Both the position numbers and the translations under genes were made by a program. From contig WQTQ01000216.1 in NCBI GenBank assembly GCA_009786175.1, forward strand, positions 1-28,310: 28,310 bases of DNA, written 5' to 3'. Positions 7,865 to 15,532 of the stretch are shown piece after piece. The notes beneath the pieces are model-generated. The model ran no database searches. It was not told the origin of the DNA and worked only from the letters and a program-made list of their open reading frames with translations. Source of the DNA: Bacillota bacterium. Its GTDB lineage: Bacteria > Bacillota_A > Clostridia > Lachnospirales > WQUN01. Positions within the stretch are counted from its first letter, which is position 1; each line of letters opens with the position of its first letter.

Positions 7865-8263
7865 ATGTTATTTCGTCGTGTGTTAGCTAATTTCGTAGAT
7901 GTTTTTACTTTTGTGGCTATCGTCGTCGCCGTTTTCGTGTTTGTGCTTCCTTTTTTTGTACCCATTCCGGATGGGCAGGAAATGGGGCCGGTCTGGGCGG
8001 TGTTGGCACTTGTTGGCGTGGCAGGCTTTACCCTGGCGATACAGTGGCCGTTTTACTTAAATAATCAAACCATAGGCAAAGCGTTTTTTGGTTTGCGTAT
8101 AAAAAGTACTAACACTGCGCGGCCCCTAACACCAACAATAATTCTCCAGCGGGAATTATTTGCAAAAATTTTCACGGCATATTTCATGTGCCTGCCTGTG
8201 CTTTGGGGCAGCCCGGGTTATCATGACATCGCCTGTGAAACAGAAGTGGATTGGTTGGGATAA
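7865..8263 (+). CDS. RDD family membrane protein
   Basis: The 132-residue product matches the RDD family pattern: an Arg-containing start followed by AxxxD in the first helix (RRVLANFVDVFTF), a second helix near residues 40-60, then the hallmark QTIGKAFFGLRI and a QREL segment with a third helix. The near-terminal YHDIACETEV resembles the HD...T ending seen in the family. RDD proteins are small membrane proteins of mostly unknown function; some have been linked to ion transport. Its ribosome binding site is AAGGGAAG. Only one base separates its stop from the start of the hydrolase gene. Why it belongs in a uronate operon is not known. Confidence 0.8.
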   Translation: MLFRRVLANFVDVFTFVAIVVAVFVFVLPFFVPIPDGQEMGPVWAVLALVGVAGFTLAIQWPFYLNNQTIGKAFFGLRIKSTNTARPLTPTIILQRELFAKIFTAYFMCLPVLWGSPGYHDIACETEVDWLG

Positions 8264-8264
8264 A

Positions 8265-9419
8265 ATGAAAAAAATAATTAATTACGTTGATAATTTACTG
8301 GCTCAATCTACACCAGAGGCCCCGGCATGGAATATTGAGCACACACTTGAGGGCAAAAAGCCCAAGTGGAATTATATTGATGGCTGTATGATTAAAGCCA
8401 TTATTGATTTGTTTTACGCAGTCGGTGAAAAAAAATATTTCGACTTCGCCAAGAAATACATAGATTTTTTTGTGGATGACAGCGGCGGAATATTAGGTTA
8501 CCGGGTAGATGAGTATAATTGTGACAATATAAATATGGGCAAAGTTTTGTTTGATTTGTACAGGGCTTCCGGGGAAGAGAAGTATAAAAAGGCAATTTCC
8601 TTTTTACATTCACAACTTCTTACGCACCCCCGTACACATGCAGGCAGCTTCTGGCATAAAAAGATTTATCCCAACCAAGTTTGGTTGGATGGGTTATACA
8701 TGGTGCAGCCTTTTTATATGGATTACGAAATGCTGATAGGCGGCAGAACAAATTATCAGGACATACTCCGGCAGTTTAAAAATGTTTATGACATAATGCT
8801 GGATAAAGATACGGGACTGTATTATCATGGTTATGACGAATCTCGGCAGATGTTTTGGGCAGACAAAACAACAGGGCTAAGTAAAAACTTCTGGACACGT
8901 TCCATAGGCTGGTATATTATGGCCTTAGTTGATACAGCAGATAAATTGGACGAACAGTTTTTTTATGAACGGGAAATTTTACAAAATTACTTAAAGGAAG
9001 CTTTAGATTCTGTACTAAAAATGGCCGACCCGGCCACTAAAATGTTTTACCAGGTAACAAACCAACCAACCCGTCAAGGGAATTATCTAGAAACAAGCGG
9101 AACTTGCGCAATTGCTTATTCTTTAATGAAAGGGGCAAGACTAAAATATTTACCGGATTATTATTTTGATTATGGCCGGGAAATATTTGAATCCGTTGTA
9201 AAGCATAAGCTTGTGCTTACAGACGACACATTTGTTTTAAAAGATATTTGCTTAGTTGCGGGGCTTGGCGGTATGCCGGGCAAAGGCGATTACCAGCCAA
9301 GGGATGGCACGTTCGAATACTACGTATCCGAGCCTAAAGTGGACAATGATGCAAAAGGTGTTGCTCCGTTTTTATTTGCATATGCGGAAATACAGAAACT
9401 GTTAGGAGGTTTAAAATGA
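8265..9419 (+). CDS. GH88/GH105 unsaturated glucuronyl or rhamnogalacturonyl hydrolase (YteR-like)
   Basis: This (alpha/alpha)6-barrel hydrolase would cleave the 4,5-unsaturated uronic acid from the non-reducing end of oligosaccharides made by pectate or rhamnogalacturonan lyases. The released sugar opens to 5-keto-4-deoxyuronate, the substrate of KduI. It has 384 residues, near the usual ~370, and no signal peptide, so it acts in the cytoplasm on imported oligomers. The motif VWLDGLYMVQPF holds Asp142, which lines up with the catalytic Asp of YteR; FWTRSIGWYIMALVD and YLETSGTCAIAYSL are further family segments. I start it at ATG 8265, one base after the RDD stop, since the longer frame from 8160 overlaps that gene. 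The exact linkage cleaved cannot be told from sequence; the KduI/KduD neighbours support the pectin side. Confidence 0.9.
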   Translation: MKKIINYVDNLLAQSTPEAPAWNIEHTLEGKKPKWNYIDGCMIKAIIDLFYAVGEKKYFDFAKKYIDFFVDDSGGILGYRVDEYNCDNINMGKVLFDLYRASGEEKYKKAISFLHSQLLTHPRTHAGSFWHKKIYPNQVWLDGLYMVQPFYMDYEMLIGGRTNYQDILRQFKNVYDIMLDKDTGLYYHGYDESRQMFWADKTTGLSKNFWTRSIGWYIMALVDTADKLDEQFFYEREILQNYLKEALDSVLKMADPATKMFYQVTNQPTRQGNYLETSGTCAIAYSLMKGARLKYLPDYYFDYGREIFESVVKHKLVLTDDTFVLKDICLVAGLGGMPGKGDYQPRDGTFEYYVSEPKVDNDAKGVAPFLFAYAEIQKLLGGLK

Positions 9420-10237
9420 AAATTGGCGTACGTGCTCATGATTTTGGAAGGCAGCCTGCCCAATCACTTGCCGCAAATATAAAAAAGGCCGGTTTTGACT
9501 GTGTTCAGTTAGCCCCGGCCAAGGCAATAGAGGGCATTAACAGCTTTGACGACATAACAGAAAGCAGTTTAGAAGTTATGCATACAGCTTTCCTGCATAA
9601 CAATGTAGAAATTACGGTACTTGGCTGTTATATCGAGCCGTCTGTCCCGGACAAGGAACCCCGGTTAAAAAATGTAGACATCTTCAAAGCCAACCTAACG
9701 AACGCAAAAAAACTGGGGGTAAAAATTGTAGGCACAGAAACTACGGGCATGGATATATTCACCCCCCAAGCTGAACGGGAAAAGATTTTTGTTTTGCTAA
9801 AAGACAGCGTTATGCGAATGGTAGAACAGGCAGAAAAAGAAGACGTGTTTATCGGTATAGAACCTGTTGCGGAACATACGCTTAACACCCCAGATTTGAC
9901 CAGAAGGCTGCTGGACGAAGTAAAGTCTGATAAACTAAAAATAATCTTTGATCCGGTTAATCTGGTTTTGCCCGGCACAATTCATAGGCAGGACGAGATT
10001 TTTCACGAACTTTTTACTATACTTGGTGAAGACATTGTAGCTGTTCATATAAAAGACATTGTTATAGAAGATGGCCAAAAGACCTGGCGCAATATAGGTG
10101 AGGGCGTAATCAACTACCGGCTGATTTTTGACTGGCTTCTAAAGCACAAACCGGATATACGAATATTACGTGAAGACGCACACATGGACAGCTATGAAAA
10201 AGACATTAAGGCAATGTATGCATTGTCGAAAACATAA
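9416..10237 (+). CDS. Sugar phosphate isomerase/epimerase-like TIM-barrel protein
   Basis: The 273-residue product belongs to the xylose isomerase-like TIM barrel / AP endonuclease family 2 superfamily. Putative metal ligands lie on successive strands: Glu in FIGIEPV, Asp in IIFDPVNL, His in AVHIKDI, and Glu in ILREDAH. Members isomerise or epimerise keto sugars and sugar acids with a divalent metal. It starts four bases inside the hydrolase gene (ATGA) behind a strong AGGAGG, so it is translationally coupled to it. All known steps from galacturonate and from unsaturated uronate to KDPG already have an enzyme here, so its substrate is not obvious. A modified or isomeric sugar from rhamnogalacturonan side chains is one possibility. 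The fold is clear; the reaction is not. Confidence 0.75.
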   Translation: MKIGVRAHDFGRQPAQSLAANIKKAGFDCVQLAPAKAIEGINSFDDITESSLEVMHTAFLHNNVEITVLGCYIEPSVPDKEPRLKNVDIFKANLTNAKKLGVKIVGTETTGMDIFTPQAEREKIFVLLKDSVMRMVEQAEKEDVFIGIEPVAEHTLNTPDLTRRLLDEVKSDKLKIIFDPVNLVLPGTIHRQDEIFHELFTILGEDIVAVHIKDIVIEDGQKTWRNIGEGVINYRLIFDWLLKHKPDIRILREDAHMDSYEKDIKAMYALSKT

Positions 10238-10255
10238 AACGAAAGGAAGATAATC

Positions 10256-11092
10256 ATGAAACTAGACATCAGATACGCGAACCATCCCGACGATGTGAAA
10301 AAGTACACAACGGAGGATTTGCGCAAGCACTTTTTAATCGAACATGTATTTATTCCCGACGAAGCAAATCTTGTTTATTCCCACATCGATCGTATTATCG
10401 TAGGCGGTATTATGCCGGTTACAAAAACATTGACTCTAACCGCGGGCAAGGAAATGGGAGTTGATGCGTTTTTCGAGCGCAGGGAAGGCGGAATCATTAA
10501 CATTGGCGGTAAAGGTGTAATTACGTTGGACAGTAAGGTTTTTACGTTAAACCGGCAAGACGGTTTGTATATCGGCATGGGTGTAAAGGAAATTTTATTT
10601 GAGGCTGCCGATCCGACCGATCCTCCAAAATTTTATTTTAACTCTGCACCGGCCCATCATGGCTATCCAAGTACTTTAATTACACTCGAAAATGCAAGAA
10701 AAGTCCACCTTGGCAGCACTGAAACTTCTAACAAGCGCACAATTAACCAATATGTACACCCAGATGTTGTAGCATCTTGTCAGCTGGTTATGGGTATGAC
10801 CATTCTTGATACAGGCAGTGTCTGGAATACAATGCCAAGCCACACCCATGAACGCCGGATGGAGGCATATTTCTATTTTGACATGGCCCAAGATGCCCGT
10901 GTAGTGCATTTAATGGGGCAGCCAACAGAAACCAGACATATTATTATGGCCAACGAGCAGGCTGTACTTTCGCCAAGTTGGTCTATACATTCCGGGGTTG
11001 GCACAGGTTCTTATACATTCATATGGGGTATGTGCGGCGAAAATATAACATTTACAGATATGGATCACATTGCAATGGAAGACTTAAGGTAA
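10256..11092 (+). CDS. kduI: 5-keto-4-deoxyuronate isomerase (4-deoxy-L-threo-5-hexosulose-uronate ketol-isomerase)
   Basis: KduI converts the opened unsaturated uronate, 5-keto-4-deoxyuronate, to 2,5-diketo-3-deoxygluconate (EC 5.3.1.17). The protein has 278 residues, as does the E. coli enzyme. The zinc site of this cupin fold falls at the same positions as known for E. coli: His196, His198, Glu203 (SHTHERRMEAYFYFD) and His245 (SWSIHSGVGT). The N-terminus MKLDIRYANHPDDVKKYTTE is also typical. AAAGGAAG lies just upstream of the ATG. It follows the hydrolase that supplies its substrate and precedes the regulator and kduD, so the three enzymes of this branch are grouped. Confidence 0.96.
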   Translation: MKLDIRYANHPDDVKKYTTEDLRKHFLIEHVFIPDEANLVYSHIDRIIVGGIMPVTKTLTLTAGKEMGVDAFFERREGGIINIGGKGVITLDSKVFTLNRQDGLYIGMGVKEILFEAADPTDPPKFYFNSAPAHHGYPSTLITLENARKVHLGSTETSNKRTINQYVHPDVVASCQLVMGMTILDTGSVWNTMPSHTHERRMEAYFYFDMAQDARVVHLMGQPTETRHIIMANEQAVLSPSWSIHSGVGTGSYTFIWGMCGENITFTDMDHIAMEDLR

Positions 11093-11099
11093 AACCTCT

Positions 11100-12143
11100 A
11101 TGAAACAGGAGCATATTACTATTGATGTTGTGTCTCAGATGGCAGGGGTATCTAAAACCACTGTTTCCCGATATCTTAACCAAAAGTACGAGCATATGTC
11201 AGAAAAGACTAAAAACAAAATTAAGTCTGTAATTGAGGAGCTGGATTATCGTCCAAACCTTATTGCCCGTAACCTAAAATCTCAAAAAACAAATTTGATT
11301 GGAGTTATTGTTTCCGATGTTACTAATCCTGTTACCGTACAGCTAATCAAAGGTGTAATTGATCAATGTACAAACGAAGGGTACCAGGTGATAATCGCCA
11401 GCAGTGACGAAAAAGTAGTCAAAGAGAAGGAATATATACATTCCATGGTGGATAGGCAGGTAGAAGGGCTGATTATAAGCATAGTCAATTACAACGAGTT
11501 TGAAATGCTTGAGACTTTAAGCGAAAAGGGCGTAAAAATTGTACTGGCAGACCGTACGATAAATAAGCCGGTTTTAGATATGGTTACTACCGATAACTAT
11601 GACATGACAAAAGTTGTCATACAGTCTTTGTACAATATGGGGTTTGAGGCAGTGGCTCTGTTTTCGTCGGATTTGCTAAGAAGTAACGTGCGCTTGGCCA
11701 GGTACAGTGCTTTTCTTAACCAGTCCGAAATGTATGTGCCTAACCCAAGTAAATTGGTCTATATTTTTAACGAGGACAACGAAGAAGAATACAAAAAAGG
11801 CCTTTCCGACTTCATTGGCAGGCATCCCGGCCGCAAAGTTGCGGCTTTTGCAACAACACCAATGGCTTTGTTAAACCTACTTGGGGCTGCCCGTGATTTA
11901 GACCTTCGTATCCCCGAAGACATTGGTGTATGCGGGTATGACAACTTGCATTGGACAAAACTGATAGGCGGCGGCATAACGGTAGTTGAGCAGCCTTTTT
12001 ATGAGGTAGGTGTAGAAAGTGCCAAAATGCTTATAAAAAGGATTAGGAATCAGGTGGATGACAGCCCTAAGTATATAGAGCTTAAATCCAAACTAATTTT
12101 GAGAAATTCTACGAATATAGGAGAGAGGCATAATGGGATTTGA
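11100..12143 (+). CDS. LacI-family transcriptional regulator
   Basis: This 347-residue protein has the LacI layout: an N-terminal helix-turn-helix (residues ~5-25, VSQMAGVSKTTVSRYLN), the hinge region (LDYRPNLIARNLKSQKTNLIGVIV) and a periplasmic-binding-protein-like effector domain (VSDVTNP, EGLI, VCGYDNLHWTKLI, VVEQPFYEVG). It most likely controls the operon in which it lies, with KDG or a related uronate intermediate as effector, as for KdgR-type LacI proteins in Bacillota. That assignment comes from context. It starts seven bases after kduI and its end overlaps the kduD start by 11 bases. Being inside the operon it would be autoregulated. Confidence 0.92.
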   Translation: MKQEHITIDVVSQMAGVSKTTVSRYLNQKYEHMSEKTKNKIKSVIEELDYRPNLIARNLKSQKTNLIGVIVSDVTNPVTVQLIKGVIDQCTNEGYQVIIASSDEKVVKEKEYIHSMVDRQVEGLIISIVNYNEFEMLETLSEKGVKIVLADRTINKPVLDMVTTDNYDMTKVVIQSLYNMGFEAVALFSSDLLRSNVRLARYSAFLNQSEMYVPNPSKLVYIFNEDNEEEYKKGLSDFIGRHPGRKVAAFATTPMALLNLLGAARDLDLRIPEDIGVCGYDNLHWTKLIGGGITVVEQPFYEVGVESAKMLIKRIRNQVDDSPKYIELKSKLILRNSTNIGERHNGI

Positions 12144-12936
12144 TATGAAATCATTTAGATTGGACGGCAAAATTGCTCTGGTTACGGGCGGTACAATGGG
12201 AATTGGCCTGGCCTTAGGCGTTGCCATGGCAAATGCAGGTGCCAAAATAGTTTTTAACAGCATCAATCAGGAAAGTGTTGACGAAGGCCTGGAAAACTAT
12301 AAACAGCATGGCATAGATGCAAAAGGGTATGTATGTGATGTAACCGATGAAGCCGGTGTGGAAGCTATGATTAAAGAAATCCGTAGCGATGTAGGCATTA
12401 TCGATATTTTGGTAAACAATGCCGGAATTATAAAGCGTATACCTATGCTTGAAATGTCTGTGGCAGACTTTAGGGAAGTAATTGATGTTGATCTTAACGG
12501 GCCGTTTATTATGGCCAAAGCGGCTATTCCCGGTATGTTAGAGAAGGGCCATGGGAAAATTATAAATATCTGCTCTATGATGAGCGAACTTGGCCGTGAG
12601 ACAGTTGCAGGGTATGCAGCAGCCAAAGGCGGACTAAAAATGCTGACAAAAAACATTTGTGCAGAATTTGGCCATGCAAACATACAATGCAACGGCCTTG
12701 GCCCCGGATATATTGCGACGCCTCAAACCGCACCCTTGCGCCAGAAGCAGCCGGATGGTTCGCCCCATCCTTTCGACAGTTTCATAATAGCCAAAACCCC
12801 TGCGTCACGGTGGGGTACACCGGAGGACTTACAAGGCCCGGCAGTGTTTTTGGCATCAAGTGCCTCCGACTTTGTTAACGGTCACATTCTGTATGTAGAC
12901 GGCGGGATACTTGCATATATTGGTAAGCAGCCGTAA
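12133..12936 (+). CDS. kduD: 2-deoxy-D-gluconate 3-dehydrogenase / 2,5-diketo-3-deoxygluconate reductase
   Basis: KduD reduces 2,5-diketo-3-deoxygluconate to 2-keto-3-deoxygluconate with NAD(P)H (EC 1.1.1.127), completing the unsaturated-uronate branch. It is a classical short-chain dehydrogenase of 267 residues: cofactor motif TGGTMGIG (18-25), NNAG, and catalytic Ser148, Tyr161 and Lys165 (YAAAK). The C-terminus FVNGHILYVDGG is typical. ATG 12133 is preferred over ATG 12145 because AGGAG (12119-12123) is nine bases away; this overlaps the lacI stop. Gluconate 5-dehydrogenase is the closest alternative by sequence type, but kduI in the same operon makes KduD the better call. Confidence 0.9.
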   Translation: MGFDMKSFRLDGKIALVTGGTMGIGLALGVAMANAGAKIVFNSINQESVDEGLENYKQHGIDAKGYVCDVTDEAGVEAMIKEIRSDVGIIDILVNNAGIIKRIPMLEMSVADFREVIDVDLNGPFIMAKAAIPGMLEKGHGKIINICSMMSELGRETVAGYAAAKGGLKMLTKNICAEFGHANIQCNGLGPGYIATPQTAPLRQKQPDGSPHPFDSFIIAKTPASRWGTPEDLQGPAVFLASSASDFVNGHILYVDGGILAYIGKQP

Positions 12937-12961
12937 GCGTACATTGAGGGAGGCCACTATA

Positions 12962-14392
12962 ATGAAGCCATTTATGGACAAGAATTTTTTGCTTAATAGC
13001 GATACAGCGGTAGAATTATTTGACTACTGCAAGGATTTACCTATCATAGATTATCATTGCCATTTGATACCCGGTGAAATTGCAGAAAATAAGCGTTTCC
13101 GTAATATTACGGATCTGGCCTTGGGTGGGGATCATTACAAGTGGCGGTTAATGCGTGCCAATGGCGTAGCCGAAGAATTTATTACCGGCACAGGTTCAGA
13201 CGAAGAAAAATTTTACCACTGGTGTGCAACTCTTGAAGATTGCATTGGCAGCCCTTTGTATCACTGGACGCATTTGGAAATGCGGCGGTATTTTGACTAC
13301 GATGGGCCAATTACCGGAGAACGTGCAAAAGAGATTTTTGTACATTGCAACAGCATTATAAACAATGACGATTTTTCTGCATGGTCTATATTTAAGAAGT
13401 TTAAAGTTGAGCAGATAGGGACTACAGATGACCCTGCCGATTCATTGGAATATCATGCTCAAATGGCAAGCCATCGTGCAAAGGACCCTAAACTGCCGAT
13501 TGTATCTCCCACCTTTAGGCCTTCAAAGGCAATGAGCATTGAAGCGGCAAATTTTGCGGAGTATGTGCAGGACTTATGCAATGCCAGCGGCATCTCTGTC
13601 AAAGGCAGCAGCGGCTCTGCAAGTGAGTGTTGGGATAACTTTTTGGCAACACTTGCTCAGCGGATTGATTTCTTCCACAAAACGGGCTGCCGCATATCCG
13701 ATCATGCCCTAGACCCGCCGGTTTTCGCCGAATGCGACCAGAGCGATGCGGCACTTATCTTCGTGAAGGCACTGTCCGGACATAGCCTTTCTCAATTGGA
13801 AATTAATCAATATAAAACTGCCCTAATGCAGTGGCTTGGCCAACAGTACGCGAACCGTGGCTGGGTGATGCAGCTTCACATGGGGGCGCAGCGCAACAAC
13901 AATACGCGGATGACACAAAAATTAGGCCCTGATACAGGTTACGATTCTATGTCTGATGCAGGCTACTCACGCCCATTGTCACAACTACTGGACGCATTGG
14001 AAATGAAAGAATCCTTACCAAAAACTATTTTATACGGGCTTAATCCAATTTCAGATGCAATGTTATCAACAATGATCGGTAATTTCCAGTGCGGCGGCGT
14101 ACCGGGCAAAATCCAGTGGGGTGCTGCGTGGTGGTTTAACGATACCAAAACAGGCATGCAAAACCATTTGATTACACTGGCCAATAACGGTGTGCTTACG
14201 CGCTTTATTGGAATGCTAACAGATTCCCGCAGTTTTATGTCTTATCCGCGCCATGAATATTTCCGCCGTATTATGGTTCAAACAGTTGCAGATTGGGTAG
14301 ATAACGGAGAATTTCCGTTGGATAAAGCAAAACTGCGCAAAATTGTGGAAGGCATATCTTATCGCAATGCCGCAGAGTATTTTACACATTAA
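12962..14392 (+). CDS. uxaC: Glucuronate/galacturonate isomerase
   Basis: UxaC isomerises D-galacturonate to D-tagaturonate and D-glucuronate to D-fructuronate (EC 5.3.1.12), the entry step for saturated uronates. The protein has 476 residues (E. coli about 470), of the amidohydrolase superfamily. The metal-binding motif is DYHCHL with His32 and His34; YHWTHLEMRRYF, QLHMGAQRNNN and GMLTDSRSFMSYPRHEYFRR are further family blocks. I start at ATG 12962, preceded by GAGGGAGG (12946-12953); an in-frame extension back to 12911 would overlap kduD and lacks a site. It lies far from uxaBA, at the other end of the KDG genes. Confidence 0.95.
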   Translation: MKPFMDKNFLLNSDTAVELFDYCKDLPIIDYHCHLIPGEIAENKRFRNITDLALGGDHYKWRLMRANGVAEEFITGTGSDEEKFYHWCATLEDCIGSPLYHWTHLEMRRYFDYDGPITGERAKEIFVHCNSIINNDDFSAWSIFKKFKVEQIGTTDDPADSLEYHAQMASHRAKDPKLPIVSPTFRPSKAMSIEAANFAEYVQDLCNASGISVKGSSGSASECWDNFLATLAQRIDFFHKTGCRISDHALDPPVFAECDQSDAALIFVKALSGHSLSQLEINQYKTALMQWLGQQYANRGWVMQLHMGAQRNNNTRMTQKLGPDTGYDSMSDAGYSRPLSQLLDALEMKESLPKTILYGLNPISDAMLSTMIGNFQCGGVPGKIQWGAAWWFNDTKTGMQNHLITLANNGVLTRFIGMLTDSRSFMSYPRHEYFRRIMVQTVADWVDNGEFPLDKAKLRKIVEGISYRNAAEYFTH

Positions 14393-14424
14393 AACAGCAA
14401 ACAATAAAATTGAGGAGAATAAAA

Positions 14425-15519
14425 ATGCTAAATGTAAAATCCAAAGAGAATTGTATGTTTGATCAAATTTCGTTGGGCGAGGTTATGCTTCGTCTCGACC
14501 CCGGCGAAGGTCGTATCCGTACTTCTCGCTACTTTCAGGCATGGGAGGGCGGCGGCGAATACAATGTAGCCAGAGGCTTACGCAAATGCTTTAAACTAAC
14601 CACCGCTGTTGTAACAGCTTTTGCGGACAACGATATTGGATACTTGATAGAGGATTTTATCCTTCAAGGCGGTGTAGATACCCGTTTTGTCAAGTGGGTC
14701 TCATACGACGGAATAGGGCGTAATGCCCGTAATGGCCTTAACTTCACTGAAAGAGGTTTTGGCGTACGCGGTGCTATTGGCGTAAGTGACAGGGCTAACA
14801 CAGCCGCCGCTAACCTAAAACCGGGTGATATAGACTGGGACTATATTTTTGGTACATGCGGTGCGCGTTGGTTCCACACAGGCGGTATTTTTGCCGCGTT
14901 GTCTGAATCATCTGCTCAGGTGGCTTTAGAAGCTGTAAAATGTGCAAAAAAATATGGCACAATTGTAAGCTACGACCTTAACTACCGCCCATCTTTATGG
15001 AAAGACATAGGCGGTAAAGCAAAAGCCCAAGAAGTAAATAAAGAAATTGCAAAGTACATTGATGTTATGATTGGCAACGAAGAAGACTTCACCGCTTGCC
15101 TTGGCCTTGAAATTGAAGGCAATAATGAAAGCCTGTCGGAGCTTAATATTGATGGCTACAAGAGTATGATTAATGCCGCATCTGCCGCATACCCTAATTT
15201 TAAGGTTATCGGCACCACATTACGTGAGGTAAAAACCGCCACAATCAATGATTGGTCTGCGCTTTGTTGGGCAGAAGGTCAAATTTATCATGGTATGGAA
15301 TTTACCGGTCTTGAAATATTGGACCGTGTAGGCGGCGGCGACAGTTTTGCGTCCGGGTTAATTTACGGTCTTATGACAGGTAAAGATTATCAAACTGCGG
15401 TAAACTACGGTGTTTGCCATGGCGCGCTTGCCATGACCACCGCAGGTGACACCACCACAGCATTGCAAAAGGAAGTTGAGGGGCTTATGAAAGGCGCAGG
15501 AGCCAGAGTACAAAGATAG
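14425..15519 (+). CDS. kdgK: 2-keto-3-deoxygluconate kinase (PfkB family)
   Basis: This kinase would phosphorylate KDG to KDPG with ATP (EC 2.7.1.45), joining both uronate branches to the Entner-Doudoroff aldolase step. The 364-residue protein has PfkB signatures: [19 protein letters not shown] near the start, [23 protein letters not shown], and the nucleotide/catalytic motif [12 protein letters not shown] with Asp306 as likely base. It is longer than the E. coli enzyme (about 309), with a segment around residues 110-140, a variant common in Clostridia. ATG 14425 follows GAGGAG (14412-14417); an in-frame TTG at 14410 overlaps that site and is rejected. Another sugar kinase function cannot be excluded by sequence, but the context is strong. 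Confidence 0.88.
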   Translation: MLNVKSKENCMFDQISLGEVMLRLDPGEGRIRTSRYFQAWEGGGEYNVARGLRKCFKLTTAVVTAFADNDIGYLIEDFILQGGVDTRFVKWVSYDGIGRNARNGLNFTERGFGVRGAIGVSDRANTAAANLKPGDIDWDYIFGTCGARWFHTGGIFAALSESSAQVALEAVKCAKKYGTIVSYDLNYRPSLWKDIGGKAKAQEVNKEIAKYIDVMIGNEEDFTACLGLEIEGNNESLSELNIDGYKSMINAASAAYPNFKVIGTTLREVKTATINDWSALCWAEGQIYHGMEFTGLEILDRVGGGDSFASGLIYGLMTGKDYQTAVNYGVCHGALAMTTAGDTTTALQKEVEGLMKGAGARVQR

Positions 15520-15532
15520 GGTAGGTGATTTA

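Noticed and set aside
8160..8264. N-terminal extension of the GH105 gene by 35 residues
   Set aside because: It would overlap the RDD gene over about 100 bases and has a Cys-rich composition unlike the family; ATG 8265 fits YteR-like proteins.
12911..12961. N-terminal extension of uxaC by 17 residues
   Set aside because: Overlaps kduD, has no ribosome binding site, while GAGGGAGG precedes ATG 12962.
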